From an uncultured Phocaeicola sp. (GTDB lineage: Bacteria; Bacteroidota; Bacteroidia; Bacteroidales; Bacteroidaceae): a stretch of 37,688 nt of DNA. The translations under genes and the position numbers were made by a program. Under the pieces are notes generated by a model. It was not told where the DNA came from, made no database searches, and worked only from the letters and a program-made list of their open reading frames with translations. The stretch covers positions 1 to 37,688 of the forward strand of contig CALUKX010000026.1 of assembly GCA_944321335.1 (NCBI GenBank), read 5' to 3'. Below, piece after piece: positions 7,528-16,021 of this stretch. Each line of letters opens with the position of its first letter. The stretch's first letter is position 1.

Positions 7528-8229
7528 ATGAAGAAGATGTTGTTTATGGTGGCATTTGCGTTGGCTTGTCAATCCATTCATGCCCAATATTTCTGTAGTA
7601 ATAAAGGAACTGAACTGCATTATGTGAATTACGATGATGCAGGACAGAGCATCTCCAACGAAACAATGACGGTAAGTGATGTTGCACGTAATAATGTCGG
7701 TGTGGCCGCACGTTATTTTTCCAAGATCGTTACAGTAAAGTCGAAGACCGAATATACATTGTATGATTGGAGTTATGATGGAAAAAATACGGTCTGCAAG
7801 GAAGATTTGATGTACGGAGAATATATTGCAGATGATTTGGATCCGGCTGCATATAACAAGATGGCGCATGATGCCATGGCCGAAGTTGTCAAGTTCAAAG
7901 GGGATAATTCCATTATATTGAAGAATGATCCGAAAGCCGGCGATACGATGCCCGACCGTTCCTATTCGTATGTAGGTACATTGCTTCGTAATGAAACGCA
8001 TATTTCAGGAGGCTCTTATTTAGGACGGGAAACGGTGAGTACCACCGCTGGGAAATTTGATTGTATCAAGATCTCTTATCTGAAGCGTTCCAAAATAATG
8101 CTTAAATCGGAAACACTCCGTGTTACCGAATGGTATGCCAAAGGTGTAGGATTGGTAAAATCGGAAAAGCACGATACAAAAGGCTTGGCTAAGGGTAAGA
8201 CCTTGTTGGTAAAGATTGTAAAGAAATAA
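7528..8229 (+). CDS. Exported protein, possibly DUF3108/TapB-like
   Basis: 233 residues with a signal peptide (MKKMLFMVAFALACQSIHA, cleavage before QYF). The mature part is beta-rich and carries a segment GRETVSTTAGKFDCIKISY (residues 169-187), which resembles the T-x-A-G-x-F-x-C strand pattern of DUF3108 and TapB-type periplasmic proteins; the assignment is tentative. Positively charged C-terminus. First gene of a likely four-gene operon with an EamA transporter, RavA-like ATPase and ViaA-like protein, although the 68-base gap to the transporter leaves room for a separate promoter. Confidence 0.85.
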   Translation: MKKMLFMVAFALACQSIHAQYFCSNKGTELHYVNYDDAGQSISNETMTVSDVARNNVGVAARYFSKIVTVKSKTEYTLYDWSYDGKNTVCKEDLMYGEYIADDLDPAAYNKMAHDAMAEVVKFKGDNSIILKNDPKAGDTMPDRSYSYVGTLLRNETHISGGSYLGRETVSTTAGKFDCIKISYLKRSKIMLKSETLRVTEWYAKGVGLVKSEKHDTKGLAKGKTLLVKIVKK

Positions 8230-8297
8230 GTGAAGCGGATGCTGTTACTGTATGCCGCTTGAAATGCGGTATACAGGAGCCGCTAACTGGAAATTTC

Positions 8298-9179
8298 ATG
8301 AAAGAAGCTTTTTGGAAACTTCATCTGTCGGTCTTATTGGCTGGAGGTACTGGTGTTTTCGGACGGTTGATAACCTTGAACGAAGGACTTTTGGTATGGT
8401 ATCGGATGCTTCTGGCTACCATCTTGTTCTATTTCGTTCTTTTGGCATTGAAGAAACTACGTAGAGTTTCATTCCGCGATGCCTTGAGGATTTCCGGTGT
8501 TGGCATGTTGTTGGCTATACACTGGATTTTCTTTTATGGTAGCATCAAGGCTTCCAATGTTTCGATAGGTGTGGTGTGCTTGTCGCTGATGAGTATATTC
8601 ACCGTATTGTTCGAGTACCTTATCCATCGGCACAGGACCTCGGTTAAGGAGATTCTTTGCAGTTTGATAGGAGTGTTGGGAATTGTTTTGATTTTCCATT
8701 TCGATACCCGTTATCGGTTGGGTATCTTTCTGGGAGTCATTTCTTCGGCGATGGCTTCTTTATTCACTATCACCAACAAGAAAGTGGGGGTTGATTTTCC
8801 AGCAAGTACCATGCTGTTGTATGAAATGGCGGGAGGATTTGTCGGTTTGTCGTGTATCCTTCCTTTTTATTTGTGGGTTTTTCCGGTATCGACCATTATT
8901 CCGTCAGTTTCCGATTTCATCTATCTGCTGATTTTTGTGACGGTCTGCACGGTATGGTTATATATTCTGCAAATCCAGGTGCTGAAGAAGGTTTCGGCTT
9001 TCACTTTAAATCTGACGTACAATCTGGAGCCGATTTATAGTATCATTCTGGCTATGATTATCTTTCATGAAGCCAAGGACTTGAATTTCAGTTTTTATAC
9101 AGGGTTGGGACTGATTATTTTGTCGGTGGTCTTGCAGACATTGAATGTCTTGCGGACTTCCCGTATCGCTAAAAAGTAA
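8298..9179 (+). CDS. EamA/DMT-family transporter
   Basis: An inner-membrane protein of 293 residues with about ten hydrophobic segments, arranged as two EamA repeats (roughly residues 8-137 and 145-285), the layout of drug/metabolite and amino acid exporters. The substrate cannot be read from sequence. I chose the ATG at 8298 (MKEAFWKLHLSVLL) because the first membrane segment begins right after it; the upstream in-frame ATG at 8259 adds a 13-residue polar tail with no family support. It ends 3 bases before the MoxR ATPase gene, so the two are cotranscribed. Confidence 0.93.
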   Translation: MKEAFWKLHLSVLLAGGTGVFGRLITLNEGLLVWYRMLLATILFYFVLLALKKLRRVSFRDALRISGVGMLLAIHWIFFYGSIKASNVSIGVVCLSLMSIFTVLFEYLIHRHRTSVKEILCSLIGVLGIVLIFHFDTRYRLGIFLGVISSAMASLFTITNKKVGVDFPASTMLLYEMAGGFVGLSCILPFYLWVFPVSTIIPSVSDFIYLLIFVTVCTVWLYILQIQVLKKVSAFTLNLTYNLEPIYSIILAMIIFHEAKDLNFSFYTGLGLIILSVVLQTLNVLRTSRIAKK

Positions 9180-9182
9180 ATT

Positions 9183-10802
9183 ATGGACAAGAATCTAAGG
9201 ATACGTATCGGATCGTTGCTGGAACAGCTGAATGAACAGGTGTTCGGTAAAGAGCATATTATTGCGCTGGCTCTTTTGTCGGCTGTAGCCGGAGAAAGCA
9301 TTTTTCTGCTGGGGCCTCCGGGGGTAGCCAAAAGTATGGTAGCACGTCGCTTGAAGTTGGCTTTCCGCCGTCGGGAGGCTTTCGAATATCTGATGTCGCG
9401 ATTCAGTACTCCCGATGAAATATTCGGTCCGGTGTCTATTACCAAACTGAAGTCGGAGGATACATTCGAACGTATGGTCGACGGGTATCTGCCGACCGCT
9501 ACAGTGGCTTTTCTGGATGAAATATGGAAAGCCGGACCTGCAATTCAGAATGCTTTGCTGACTATAGTCAATGAAAAAATCTACAGAAACGGAACTTTTA
9601 CAATTAAAGTCCCTCTCAAGGGTTTGATAGCCGCCTCCAATGAATTGCCGGCGGTCGGGCAGGGGTTGGATGCGTTATGGGACCGTTTTCTTCTGCGTGT
9701 ACTTGTTGCAGGGGTAGAGGATATGTCGGATTTCGACCGGATGATCATGGCTTCGGAAGAAACGGAGCCGGAGGTCGCTCCTGAACTCTCCATCAGTGAT
9801 GAGGAGTATGTGGAATGGCAACGCAATATTGCTACGGTCAAGATTCCCTATGCAATATTGGATGTGATTCATCTGCTGAAAGAAAAGATAGAAGATTACA
9901 ACCGTCAGCTACAGAATGACGAGGGGCTGTTGCAGCCTCTTTACGTTTCCGACCGCCGGTGGAAGAAGTTGGTAAAGATTTTGCGTGCTTCCGCATATCT
10001 GAACGGTGAAGAAGAAGTTCATTTGTCCGACTGCTTCCTGCTTACCTACGGCTTGTGGAATGAAGTAAGCCAACGGAAACTTGTTGAGGAAATGGTACAG
10101 GAAGCCATCAGCCAGAGTACGCAGGGATATATGTTGAACCTGAAACAGGTGGATCGGGAAATCAAGGCTTTGAAGAATGATCTGGCATCGGAAGTAACCT
10201 TACGTGAAAGTCAGGATCCGGGACTGCAATTGGTCGATTCATATTACTATCAGATAGAAAAAGTACGGCTTTCGGGAAAACTGCTGATGTTTGCATCCGA
10301 TTATCAGGCTTTGGATGATACGGGAAAGTTGTTCTATCTGCATAAAGACAAGTATAAATCGCAATGCTATATCCTCAAGAAGTACGATTTGAGTATGCGT
10401 AACAAGGTTCCGCAGAACAAGATCTATTCAATAAAAAAGGGACGCAGGTCGGTATTTATCAACAATTATGAATATCCGTTGCTTTGTACTCCCGATTGTA
10501 TGCCGTTGCCCGCTATCGAAGTACGTCCGGAAGAAGATATTAATACCCGTTTCTCCGGCATCGGAAACTTGATAGGTCGCGTGGAAGAAGATTGTAAGAA
10601 ACTGCTTGACAATGAATCACGTTATTGTGACCGGCATCTGTTCCTTACAGAACAAGAAAAACGTTACCTATCGGCAATGTTGAAACATCATCAGAATGAT
10701 ATCTTGACTTATCGGAACGAATTAAACGAACTGAATCATGCCTACCGGAAAGAGAATAAGGAGTATCCGGATGAAAGAGCTGAAGGCGATTTATTTGGAT
10801 GA
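9183..10802 (+). CDS. ravA: RavA-like MoxR-family AAA+ ATPase
   Basis: 539 residues. Walker A is GPPGVAKS (44-51), Walker B is VAFLDEI (108-114), and an arginine-finger region lies near ALWDRFLLRV (about 160-169). The MoxR signature FGPVSITKLK (81-90) and SNELP follow the RavA subfamily closely. The second half (about 280-539) holds the discontinuous RavA-type C-terminal region. In E. coli RavA works with the VWA protein ViaA as a chaperone-like pair acting on membrane respiratory complexes; here the next gene is ViaA-like and overlaps this one, which supports the same pairing. The Bacteroides target is unknown. Confidence 0.93.
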   Translation: MDKNLRIRIGSLLEQLNEQVFGKEHIIALALLSAVAGESIFLLGPPGVAKSMVARRLKLAFRRREAFEYLMSRFSTPDEIFGPVSITKLKSEDTFERMVDGYLPTATVAFLDEIWKAGPAIQNALLTIVNEKIYRNGTFTIKVPLKGLIAASNELPAVGQGLDALWDRFLLRVLVAGVEDMSDFDRMIMASEETEPEVAPELSISDEEYVEWQRNIATVKIPYAILDVIHLLKEKIEDYNRQLQNDEGLLQPLYVSDRRWKKLVKILRASAYLNGEEEVHLSDCFLLTYGLWNEVSQRKLVEEMVQEAISQSTQGYMLNLKQVDREIKALKNDLASEVTLRESQDPGLQLVDSYYYQIEKVRLSGKLLMFASDYQALDDTGKLFYLHKDKYKSQCYILKKYDLSMRNKVPQNKIYSIKKGRRSVFINNYEYPLLCTPDCMPLPAIEVRPEEDINTRFSGIGNLIGRVEEDCKKLLDNESRYCDRHLFLTEQEKRYLSAMLKHHQNDILTYRNELNELNHAYRKENKEYPDERAEGDLFG

Positions 10803-12114
10803 ACTCCGTCGCCGATGCTCGCAACATCTGTTTGCAGCCTTGCAGGACCGTACAATCCTGCCGGGGGAACTCGAGGAAGTAGTATGGGATTATTATAGGC
10901 AGACTACTCCTTCGTTGCAGGAATTCTATTCCCGATACACACCGGAATGGGAGGTGTTCTATGAGCATGAAAGTATGCTCCCATCCGATTTTCTGGATTT
11001 TCTGTATTGTATGCAAAGTGCTTTCCGTAAGCGGTATTCGCTGGTGGAGCTGGATATATCTTATTACATCGAACAGATGGAGCGTTGTTCTTCCGATCTA
11101 GAACGTCGGAAACAGATTCAGAATTTGTTTCTCGACAAATGGTTTCATCTGCTTACTTCGAAAGAGTACGATTACCAGTTCCATCACATTGAGGAACTAT
11201 GTGACGGATTTTTTCTATTTGACAAGAATTTGGGATTGAAGACTTCGTCAGGAGTACATGGAACCCGTATCAAATGGTTGCTCTTGAATCATCCTGAACT
11301 GTATCGTAAGATTGTCCCGTATGAAAAATGTATGGAAAAGAACCGCCAGATACAGGAGCTTGTACGTGTATTGGGGAAACATAGTATCGGTGAGAACAAA
11401 CGGTTTGATACATTATCGGGAGTGCGGATGGAAGAACTGGTGCGGAGTGCCGTCCCCAGTGATATTGAAGGTATCTCACTTGGAGATGACTTGAATCATC
11501 TGCTGCCGATCGAATACTGTTATCTGAGCGATAATGAATTGTTTCCGGCTTTCGCCCAACGTTATGCGGAAAAGAGGTTGCAGGTTTTCGATAGCCGTTC
11601 CCAAAAAGATACAGCGTCTGTCCGCCTTGATAAGAAACGGGTAGCCGGTCAAGGGCCGTTTATTGTATGTATTGATACTTCGGGTTCGATGCAAGGCCGT
11701 AAGGAAGTCTTGGCTAAATCGGCCTTGCTGGCTATAGCCAGGCTGACAGAGAAAACTCATCGGAAATGTTATGTGATAAATTTTGCCGAAGATATCCGTG
11801 TCTTGCTTGTCAAGGATTTGAAACAGGACATGCCCATGTTGGTGGATTTTCTGAACCAACGTTTTGATGGAGGTACCAACATTGGACCGGCTATTGATGA
11901 GGCTGTGCGGATGGCTAAATCGAACGGCTGGCTTCGTTCGGATATCGTTATGATTTCAGATTTCGAGATGCCGCCAGCCACGGATGAACTGATAAACCAA
12001 GTCCAGTCGTTGAAAAAGAGGGAGACATCATTCTATGCCTTGGTGTTCGGCTCCCGTCCGGAGATGGATTACCTGAATATGTGTGATCGTATTTGGGATA
12101 TGGAAATCCCTTAA
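10771..12114 (+). CDS. viaA: ViaA-like VWA-domain protein
   Basis: 447 residues. The C-terminal von Willebrand A domain (about 296-447) has the metal-ion site DTSGS (302-306), a GGTNIGPA segment with the second Thr, and ISDFEMP with the final Asp. The N-terminal 290 residues are helical, as in ViaA. The start at 10771 (MKELKAIYL) is favoured over 10738 because AAGGAG sits 7 bases before it; it overlaps ravA by 32 bases. The predicted partner is the RavA-like ATPase. The stop codon overlaps that of the convergent recQ in a shared TTAA at 12111-12114. Confidence 0.92.
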   Translation: MKELKAIYLDELRRRCSQHLFAALQDRTILPGELEEVVWDYYRQTTPSLQEFYSRYTPEWEVFYEHESMLPSDFLDFLYCMQSAFRKRYSLVELDISYYIEQMERCSSDLERRKQIQNLFLDKWFHLLTSKEYDYQFHHIEELCDGFFLFDKNLGLKTSSGVHGTRIKWLLLNHPELYRKIVPYEKCMEKNRQIQELVRVLGKHSIGENKRFDTLSGVRMEELVRSAVPSDIEGISLGDDLNHLLPIEYCYLSDNELFPAFAQRYAEKRLQVFDSRSQKDTASVRLDKKRVAGQGPFIVCIDTSGSMQGRKEVLAKSALLAIARLTEKTHRKCYVINFAEDIRVLLVKDLKQDMPMLVDFLNQRFDGGTNIGPAIDEAVRMAKSNGWLRSDIVMISDFEMPPATDELINQVQSLKKRETSFYALVFGSRPEMDYLNMCDRIWDMEIP

Positions 12115-14012
12115 TCAGACAGGTAAAGGAATCCGTCTTTTTGTAGAACTTTTTCTTCTGATAGCAAATAGGTCAGAACTGTATCCAGTTTCTCTTTTTC
12201 TGCATTGATGGAGTTGGCCAGTTCATGAGGCGTCAATTTAGATTCTTTCAGTCTTTCCTGTATCTGCTCCTCAATATCTTCGAACTCTCCCTGCCGCAAT
12301 CCTGAGGCGTGTTTCTGCAGACAGACATCGCATTGCCCGCAATTATGTTCGTTCTTTTCCCCGAAATACCGTAACAACATCCGGCTACGGCAATGGCGGT
12401 CGGTTTCTGCATAGTCAAGCATCGCCTTTATCCGGCGTTCGAAATTCTCTTTCCGGTCTTCGTAGACTTCCTTACCGATTACGATACGAGCGGTTTCCTG
12501 CCGTTCGCACGTATATATAATATAAGGTGTCTTTTTGCCCGGAATATAGTGCAGAATATGTTGTTTGGTCAATACTACCAGGGTATCATATACCTGTTGG
12601 CGTGTCAATCCGCTACGTTGGGCAAGCAAATCTTCGTTGATATAAGCATAGTCGCTGAATACACCGGTATAGGAACGTAATATTACCCTTAATAAATTTT
12701 CAGTATCAGGGTGTCCTTCGTGGATACGGTACAGTTCGTCACGTTGCAGGGTGAAGATCAATCGGGAATTGTTGTCCTGCTCGTCGGTGTATTCAAGATA
12801 CCCGGCACGGGTCAGAATCTTCAGTGCACTGTCGACCTGGATAGGGAAATGCTTGAAATTCTGACAGAATTCATCAATGTTGAAGGCACGGGTGCAACCC
12901 AATCCATCACCCATAGCCATCTGATAATAGTAGTTGATGTGCTCATATACCTTCCGGATATAATCTTTATCGGGAAAAGTATCGGAAATGCGCTTGTTGA
13001 GTGCAGCTTTATCACTACGCGCAAAAAGGAGTATGGCGTATGCTTTTTCTCCGTCACGGCCTGCACGACCAGCTTCCTGAAAGTAGGCTTCCGGTGAATC
13101 CGGAAAATCCAGATGCACAACTAACCGTACATCGGGTTTGTCGATTCCCATTCCGAAAGCATTCGTCGCTACCATGACACGGTATTCTCCAACCGACCAG
13201 TTCTTTTGCCGTTGGTCTTTGGTGTCATTGGTCAGTCCTGCATGGTAGAATGTAGCCGAAATTCCCTGTTGGTTAAGGAATTGACATACTTCCTTGGTCT
13301 TTTTCCGGTTTCTTGTGTATACGATAGTCGACCCTTCAACATGGTCAAGGATATGTAATAATTCTTCGGCCTTATTTTCAGTTTTGCGTACAATGTAGGC
13401 CAGATTTTTCCGCTCGAAGCTCATGCGGAATACATTCTCCTCCTTGAATGTCAGTTTTTCCTGAATGTCCTTCACCACTTCAGGGGTTGCGGTCGCAGTC
13501 AGTGCCAATATTGGTACATCGGGAAGAAGTTTACGTATGTCGGCAATCTTCAGGTAAGCCGGGCGGAAATCATATCCCCATTGGGAGATACAATGTGATT
13601 CATCGACCGTAATCATACTAACTTTCATGCGACTGAGTTTGGAACGGAACATTTCTGTGTCCAAACGTTCGGGGGAGATATAGAGAAACTTGTAATCCCC
13701 GAAAATACAATTGTCAAGGGCGATAAGTATCTCTTCACGTGTCATTCCCGAATAGACTGCAATGGCTTTGATACCACGATTCCGCAGGTTCTGCACTTGA
13801 TCTTTCATCAAGGCTATTAATGGAGTAATTACCAGACATAATCCGGGTTTGGCCAAAGCCGGTACTTGGAAAGTAATGGATTTACCTCCACCTGTAGGCA
13901 TCAGTCCAAGGGTATCTTTCCCGCTTCCGATACTGTTGATAATATCTTCTTGGATACCTCGGAAATTATCGTAACCCCAATATTGTTTCAATATGCTGCG
14001 GTAATCGGTCAT
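12111..14012 (-). CDS. recQ: ATP-dependent DNA helicase RecQ
   Basis: 633 residues. Motif I is MPTGGGKS (38-45), motif II is DESH (137-140), and motif VI is QEAGRAGRDGE, all of the RecQ type. A 3'-5' helicase for recombination and repair. After the two RecA-like domains come the zinc-binding Cys cluster (CRSRMLLRYFG, then CGQCDVC) and a winged-helix region. The end (about 590-633) is a small helical module rather than a typical HRDC domain, so this is the short RecQ form. Start at 14012 (MTDYRSILKQYWG) rather than the longer 14042 reading, which would pass through the terminator stem. It lies 68 bases downstream of recJ, with a hairpin between. Confidence 0.96.
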   Translation of the reverse strand: MTDYRSILKQYWGYDNFRGIQEDIINSIGSGKDTLGLMPTGGGKSITFQVPALAKPGLCLVITPLIALMKDQVQNLRNRGIKAIAVYSGMTREEILIALDNCIFGDYKFLYISPERLDTEMFRSKLSRMKVSMITVDESHCISQWGYDFRPAYLKIADIRKLLPDVPILALTATATPEVVKDIQEKLTFKEENVFRMSFERKNLAYIVRKTENKAEELLHILDHVEGSTIVYTRNRKKTKEVCQFLNQQGISATFYHAGLTNDTKDQRQKNWSVGEYRVMVATNAFGMGIDKPDVRLVVHLDFPDSPEAYFQEAGRAGRDGEKAYAILLFARSDKAALNKRISDTFPDKDYIRKVYEHINYYYQMAMGDGLGCTRAFNIDEFCQNFKHFPIQVDSALKILTRAGYLEYTDEQDNNSRLIFTLQRDELYRIHEGHPDTENLLRVILRSYTGVFSDYAYINEDLLAQRSGLTRQQVYDTLVVLTKQHILHYIPGKKTPYIIYTCERQETARIVIGKEVYEDRKENFERRIKAMLDYAETDRHCRSRMLLRYFGEKNEHNCGQCDVCLQKHASGLRQGEFEDIEEQIQERLKESKLTPHELANSINAEKEKLDTVLTYLLSEEKVLQKDGFLYLSD

Positions 14013-14025
14013 AGCTCTAAGTAAG

Positions 14026-14066
14026 AAAAAGCGGGGGAACAATCATATCTGTCATTGTTCCTCCGC
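14026..14066 (-). terminator. Hairpin with T-run between recJ and recQ
   Basis: On the minus strand, gcggaggaacaat (14066-14054) pairs with attgttcccccgc (14043-14031), 13 bases with one G-T, followed by TTTTTC. It is 14 bases after the recJ stop and its T-run ends 13 bases before the recQ start codon, so it either ends the recJ transcript or acts as a gate on recQ. Confidence 0.8.
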
Positions 14067-14080
14067 CTGTATATGATTAA

Positions 14081-15802
14081 TCAGTATTTGCTAGGTTTGA
14101 TGTCCTCGATCTGCAACTGGATTTCACCACGTTTATGGGTATTCTCTTCAATCGTATAACAGATATTGAACGATTGTTTGGTCTTGATATACCGGGCTTG
14201 GGAACTTTGTCCGAAAGCGATACCGTTCATGACATTGTTCGACTTGTTGTCGACCAGTTCCAGCTTGATATGTTCCTGATCTCGCCCAACTACCTTGCTG
14301 GTTCCATAATCATAGACATTCAGTGTCGCGAATACCGGTTTCAGGTTATCAGGACCGAAAGGATTGAATTTCTTCAGGTCGAAGAAGAACTTCGGTGTTA
14401 TATCCCTGAAATCGATCTGGGCATCAATATCAATCGTGGCACTGGTCTGTTCCGGCAGAATATGGTTTGTTACATATTCTTCGAAACGGCGGGTAAACTC
14501 AGGTACATTCTCTATCTTCATCGACAATCCGGCGGCATAGGTATGTCCTCCGAAATTTTCCAACAGGCCGCGGCAATATTCAATTGCTTTGTACACATCG
14601 AAACCGGATACGGAACGGGCCGAACCTGTAGCCAGGTTATCGGTACGTGTCAGTACCACAGCCGGACGATAATAGATTTCTGTAAGTCGGGAAGCGACGA
14701 TTCCGATAACACCTTTGTGCCAGTCTTCATTGTAGATGACAATGGAACGTCGTTCAGACAAGTTTTCCAAGTGGTCAACAATCTTGTTGGCCTCTTCGGT
14801 CATACTCTTGTCGAGGTCTTTACGGGTTTCATTGTATTGGTTGATCAGATTACTCTTCTCGAGAGCAGTCTTGAAGTCCTTTTCTATCAGCAGATCTACT
14901 GCTTCCTTCCCGTTTTGTATACGTCCGGAAGCATTGATGCGAGGACCGATCTTGAACACGATGTCGCTCATGGTTATCTCACGCTCCGACAATCCGCAAA
15001 CATCGATAATCGCTTTCAGTCCGATACTCGGGTTGGAATTCAGCTGGCGCAATCCATGATAGGCGAGCACACGGTTTTCTCCCATTATCGGAACGATGTC
15101 CGAAGCGATACTTACCGCTACCAGATCCAATAGGGGAGTCAGCTGATGAAATTCAATCCCGTTGTTCAAGGCAAATGCCTGCATGAACTTGAACCCTACG
15201 CCACAACCCGAGAGATGCTCATAAGGATACGTTGAATCGAACCGCTTCGGATTCAGAATCGCCACGGCCGGAGGAAGTACTTCATCGGGTACATGGTGGT
15301 CGCAAATAATGAAATCGATTCCTTTTTCTTTTGCATAAGTGATTTCCTCGACCGCTTTGATACCGCAATCAAGTACGATGACAAGTTTTACGCCAGTTTC
15401 GTAAGCGTAATCCACTCCCTTCTTCGATACGCCATAACCCTCATTATACCGGTCGGGGATATAGTAATCGATGTTCGAATAGAACTGTTGAAGGAATTTA
15501 TAGACCAATGCGACGGCTGTTGTCCCGTCTACATCGTAGTCTCCATATACTAGAATACGTTCTTTCCGTCCCATCGCATGGTTGAGTCGGTCGACTGCAA
15601 TGCTCATGTCCTTCATCAGAAATGGGTCATGCAGTTCGCTCAGCTGCGGTCGGAAAAAGCGTTTGGCTTCTGCTGCCGAGGTAATCCCTCGTTCCAGCAG
15701 TAACCGGCAAAGGACAGGACTGATACCTATCTCCTTAGCCAGGGCCCTGGCCGCTTCGCGTTGTTCTAGTGTTGGAGGTTGATAATTCCATTTGTAATTC
15801 AT
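14081..15802 (-). CDS. recJ: Single-stranded-DNA-specific exonuclease RecJ
   Basis: 573 residues, a 5'-3' single-strand exonuclease for recombination and mismatch repair. The DHH-family motifs are clear: DYDVDGTTA (88-96), LDCGIKA (144-150), and CDHHVPDE with DHH at 168-170. The DHHA1 segment includes GSARSVSGFDV and GGHTYAAGLS, with an OB-fold region at the C-terminus. I chose the ATG at 15802 (MNYKWNYQPP), which begins the conserved N-terminus; the longer reading to 15922 adds 40 residues of low-complexity sequence. It is upstream of recQ in the same direction, a repair gene pair. Confidence 0.96.
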   Translation of the reverse strand: MNYKWNYQPPTLEQREAARALAKEIGISPVLCRLLLERGITSAAEAKRFFRPQLSELHDPFLMKDMSIAVDRLNHAMGRKERILVYGDYDVDGTTAVALVYKFLQQFYSNIDYYIPDRYNEGYGVSKKGVDYAYETGVKLVIVLDCGIKAVEEITYAKEKGIDFIICDHHVPDEVLPPAVAILNPKRFDSTYPYEHLSGCGVGFKFMQAFALNNGIEFHQLTPLLDLVAVSIASDIVPIMGENRVLAYHGLRQLNSNPSIGLKAIIDVCGLSEREITMSDIVFKIGPRINASGRIQNGKEAVDLLIEKDFKTALEKSNLINQYNETRKDLDKSMTEEANKIVDHLENLSERRSIVIYNEDWHKGVIGIVASRLTEIYYRPAVVLTRTDNLATGSARSVSGFDVYKAIEYCRGLLENFGGHTYAAGLSMKIENVPEFTRRFEEYVTNHILPEQTSATIDIDAQIDFRDITPKFFFDLKKFNPFGPDNLKPVFATLNVYDYGTSKVVGRDQEHIKLELVDNKSNNVMNGIAFGQSSQARYIKTKQSFNICYTIEENTHKRGEIQLQIEDIKPSKY

Positions 15803-15933
15803 TATATATGTTTTTTCCTTTTTTTCTGCCTTGAGCCAAGTATCCTCGATGTTTGTCGGATTTATCGAAATCCTGCGTAAAGACACTTGTATCCCCAACT
15901 TAAATAAAGCTGGGTTATTCAATCCGTAAAATT

Positions 15934-15992
15934 AGAAAAAAAGAAAGAAAAAACGGTCAATCCCCAAATTTATTTTCGAGGATTGACCGTTT
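15934..15992 (-). terminator. Intrinsic terminator of the peptidase operon
   Basis: A 13-base perfect stem (aaacggtcaatcc/ggattgaccgttt, arms 15951-15963 and 15980-15992), followed on the minus strand by a long T-rich tract broken by single C residues. It lies 29 bases after the stop of the C1 peptidase gene and upstream of recJ. Confidence 0.88.
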
Positions 15993-16021
15993 AATTTTAT
16001 CTAATTAATGGTATCTGAAAT

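Noticed and set aside
14135-15133. 332-residue ORF on the plus strand
   Set aside because: Antisense to recJ; Cys/Phe/Ile-heavy, no domain, while the minus strand carries intact DHH motifs.
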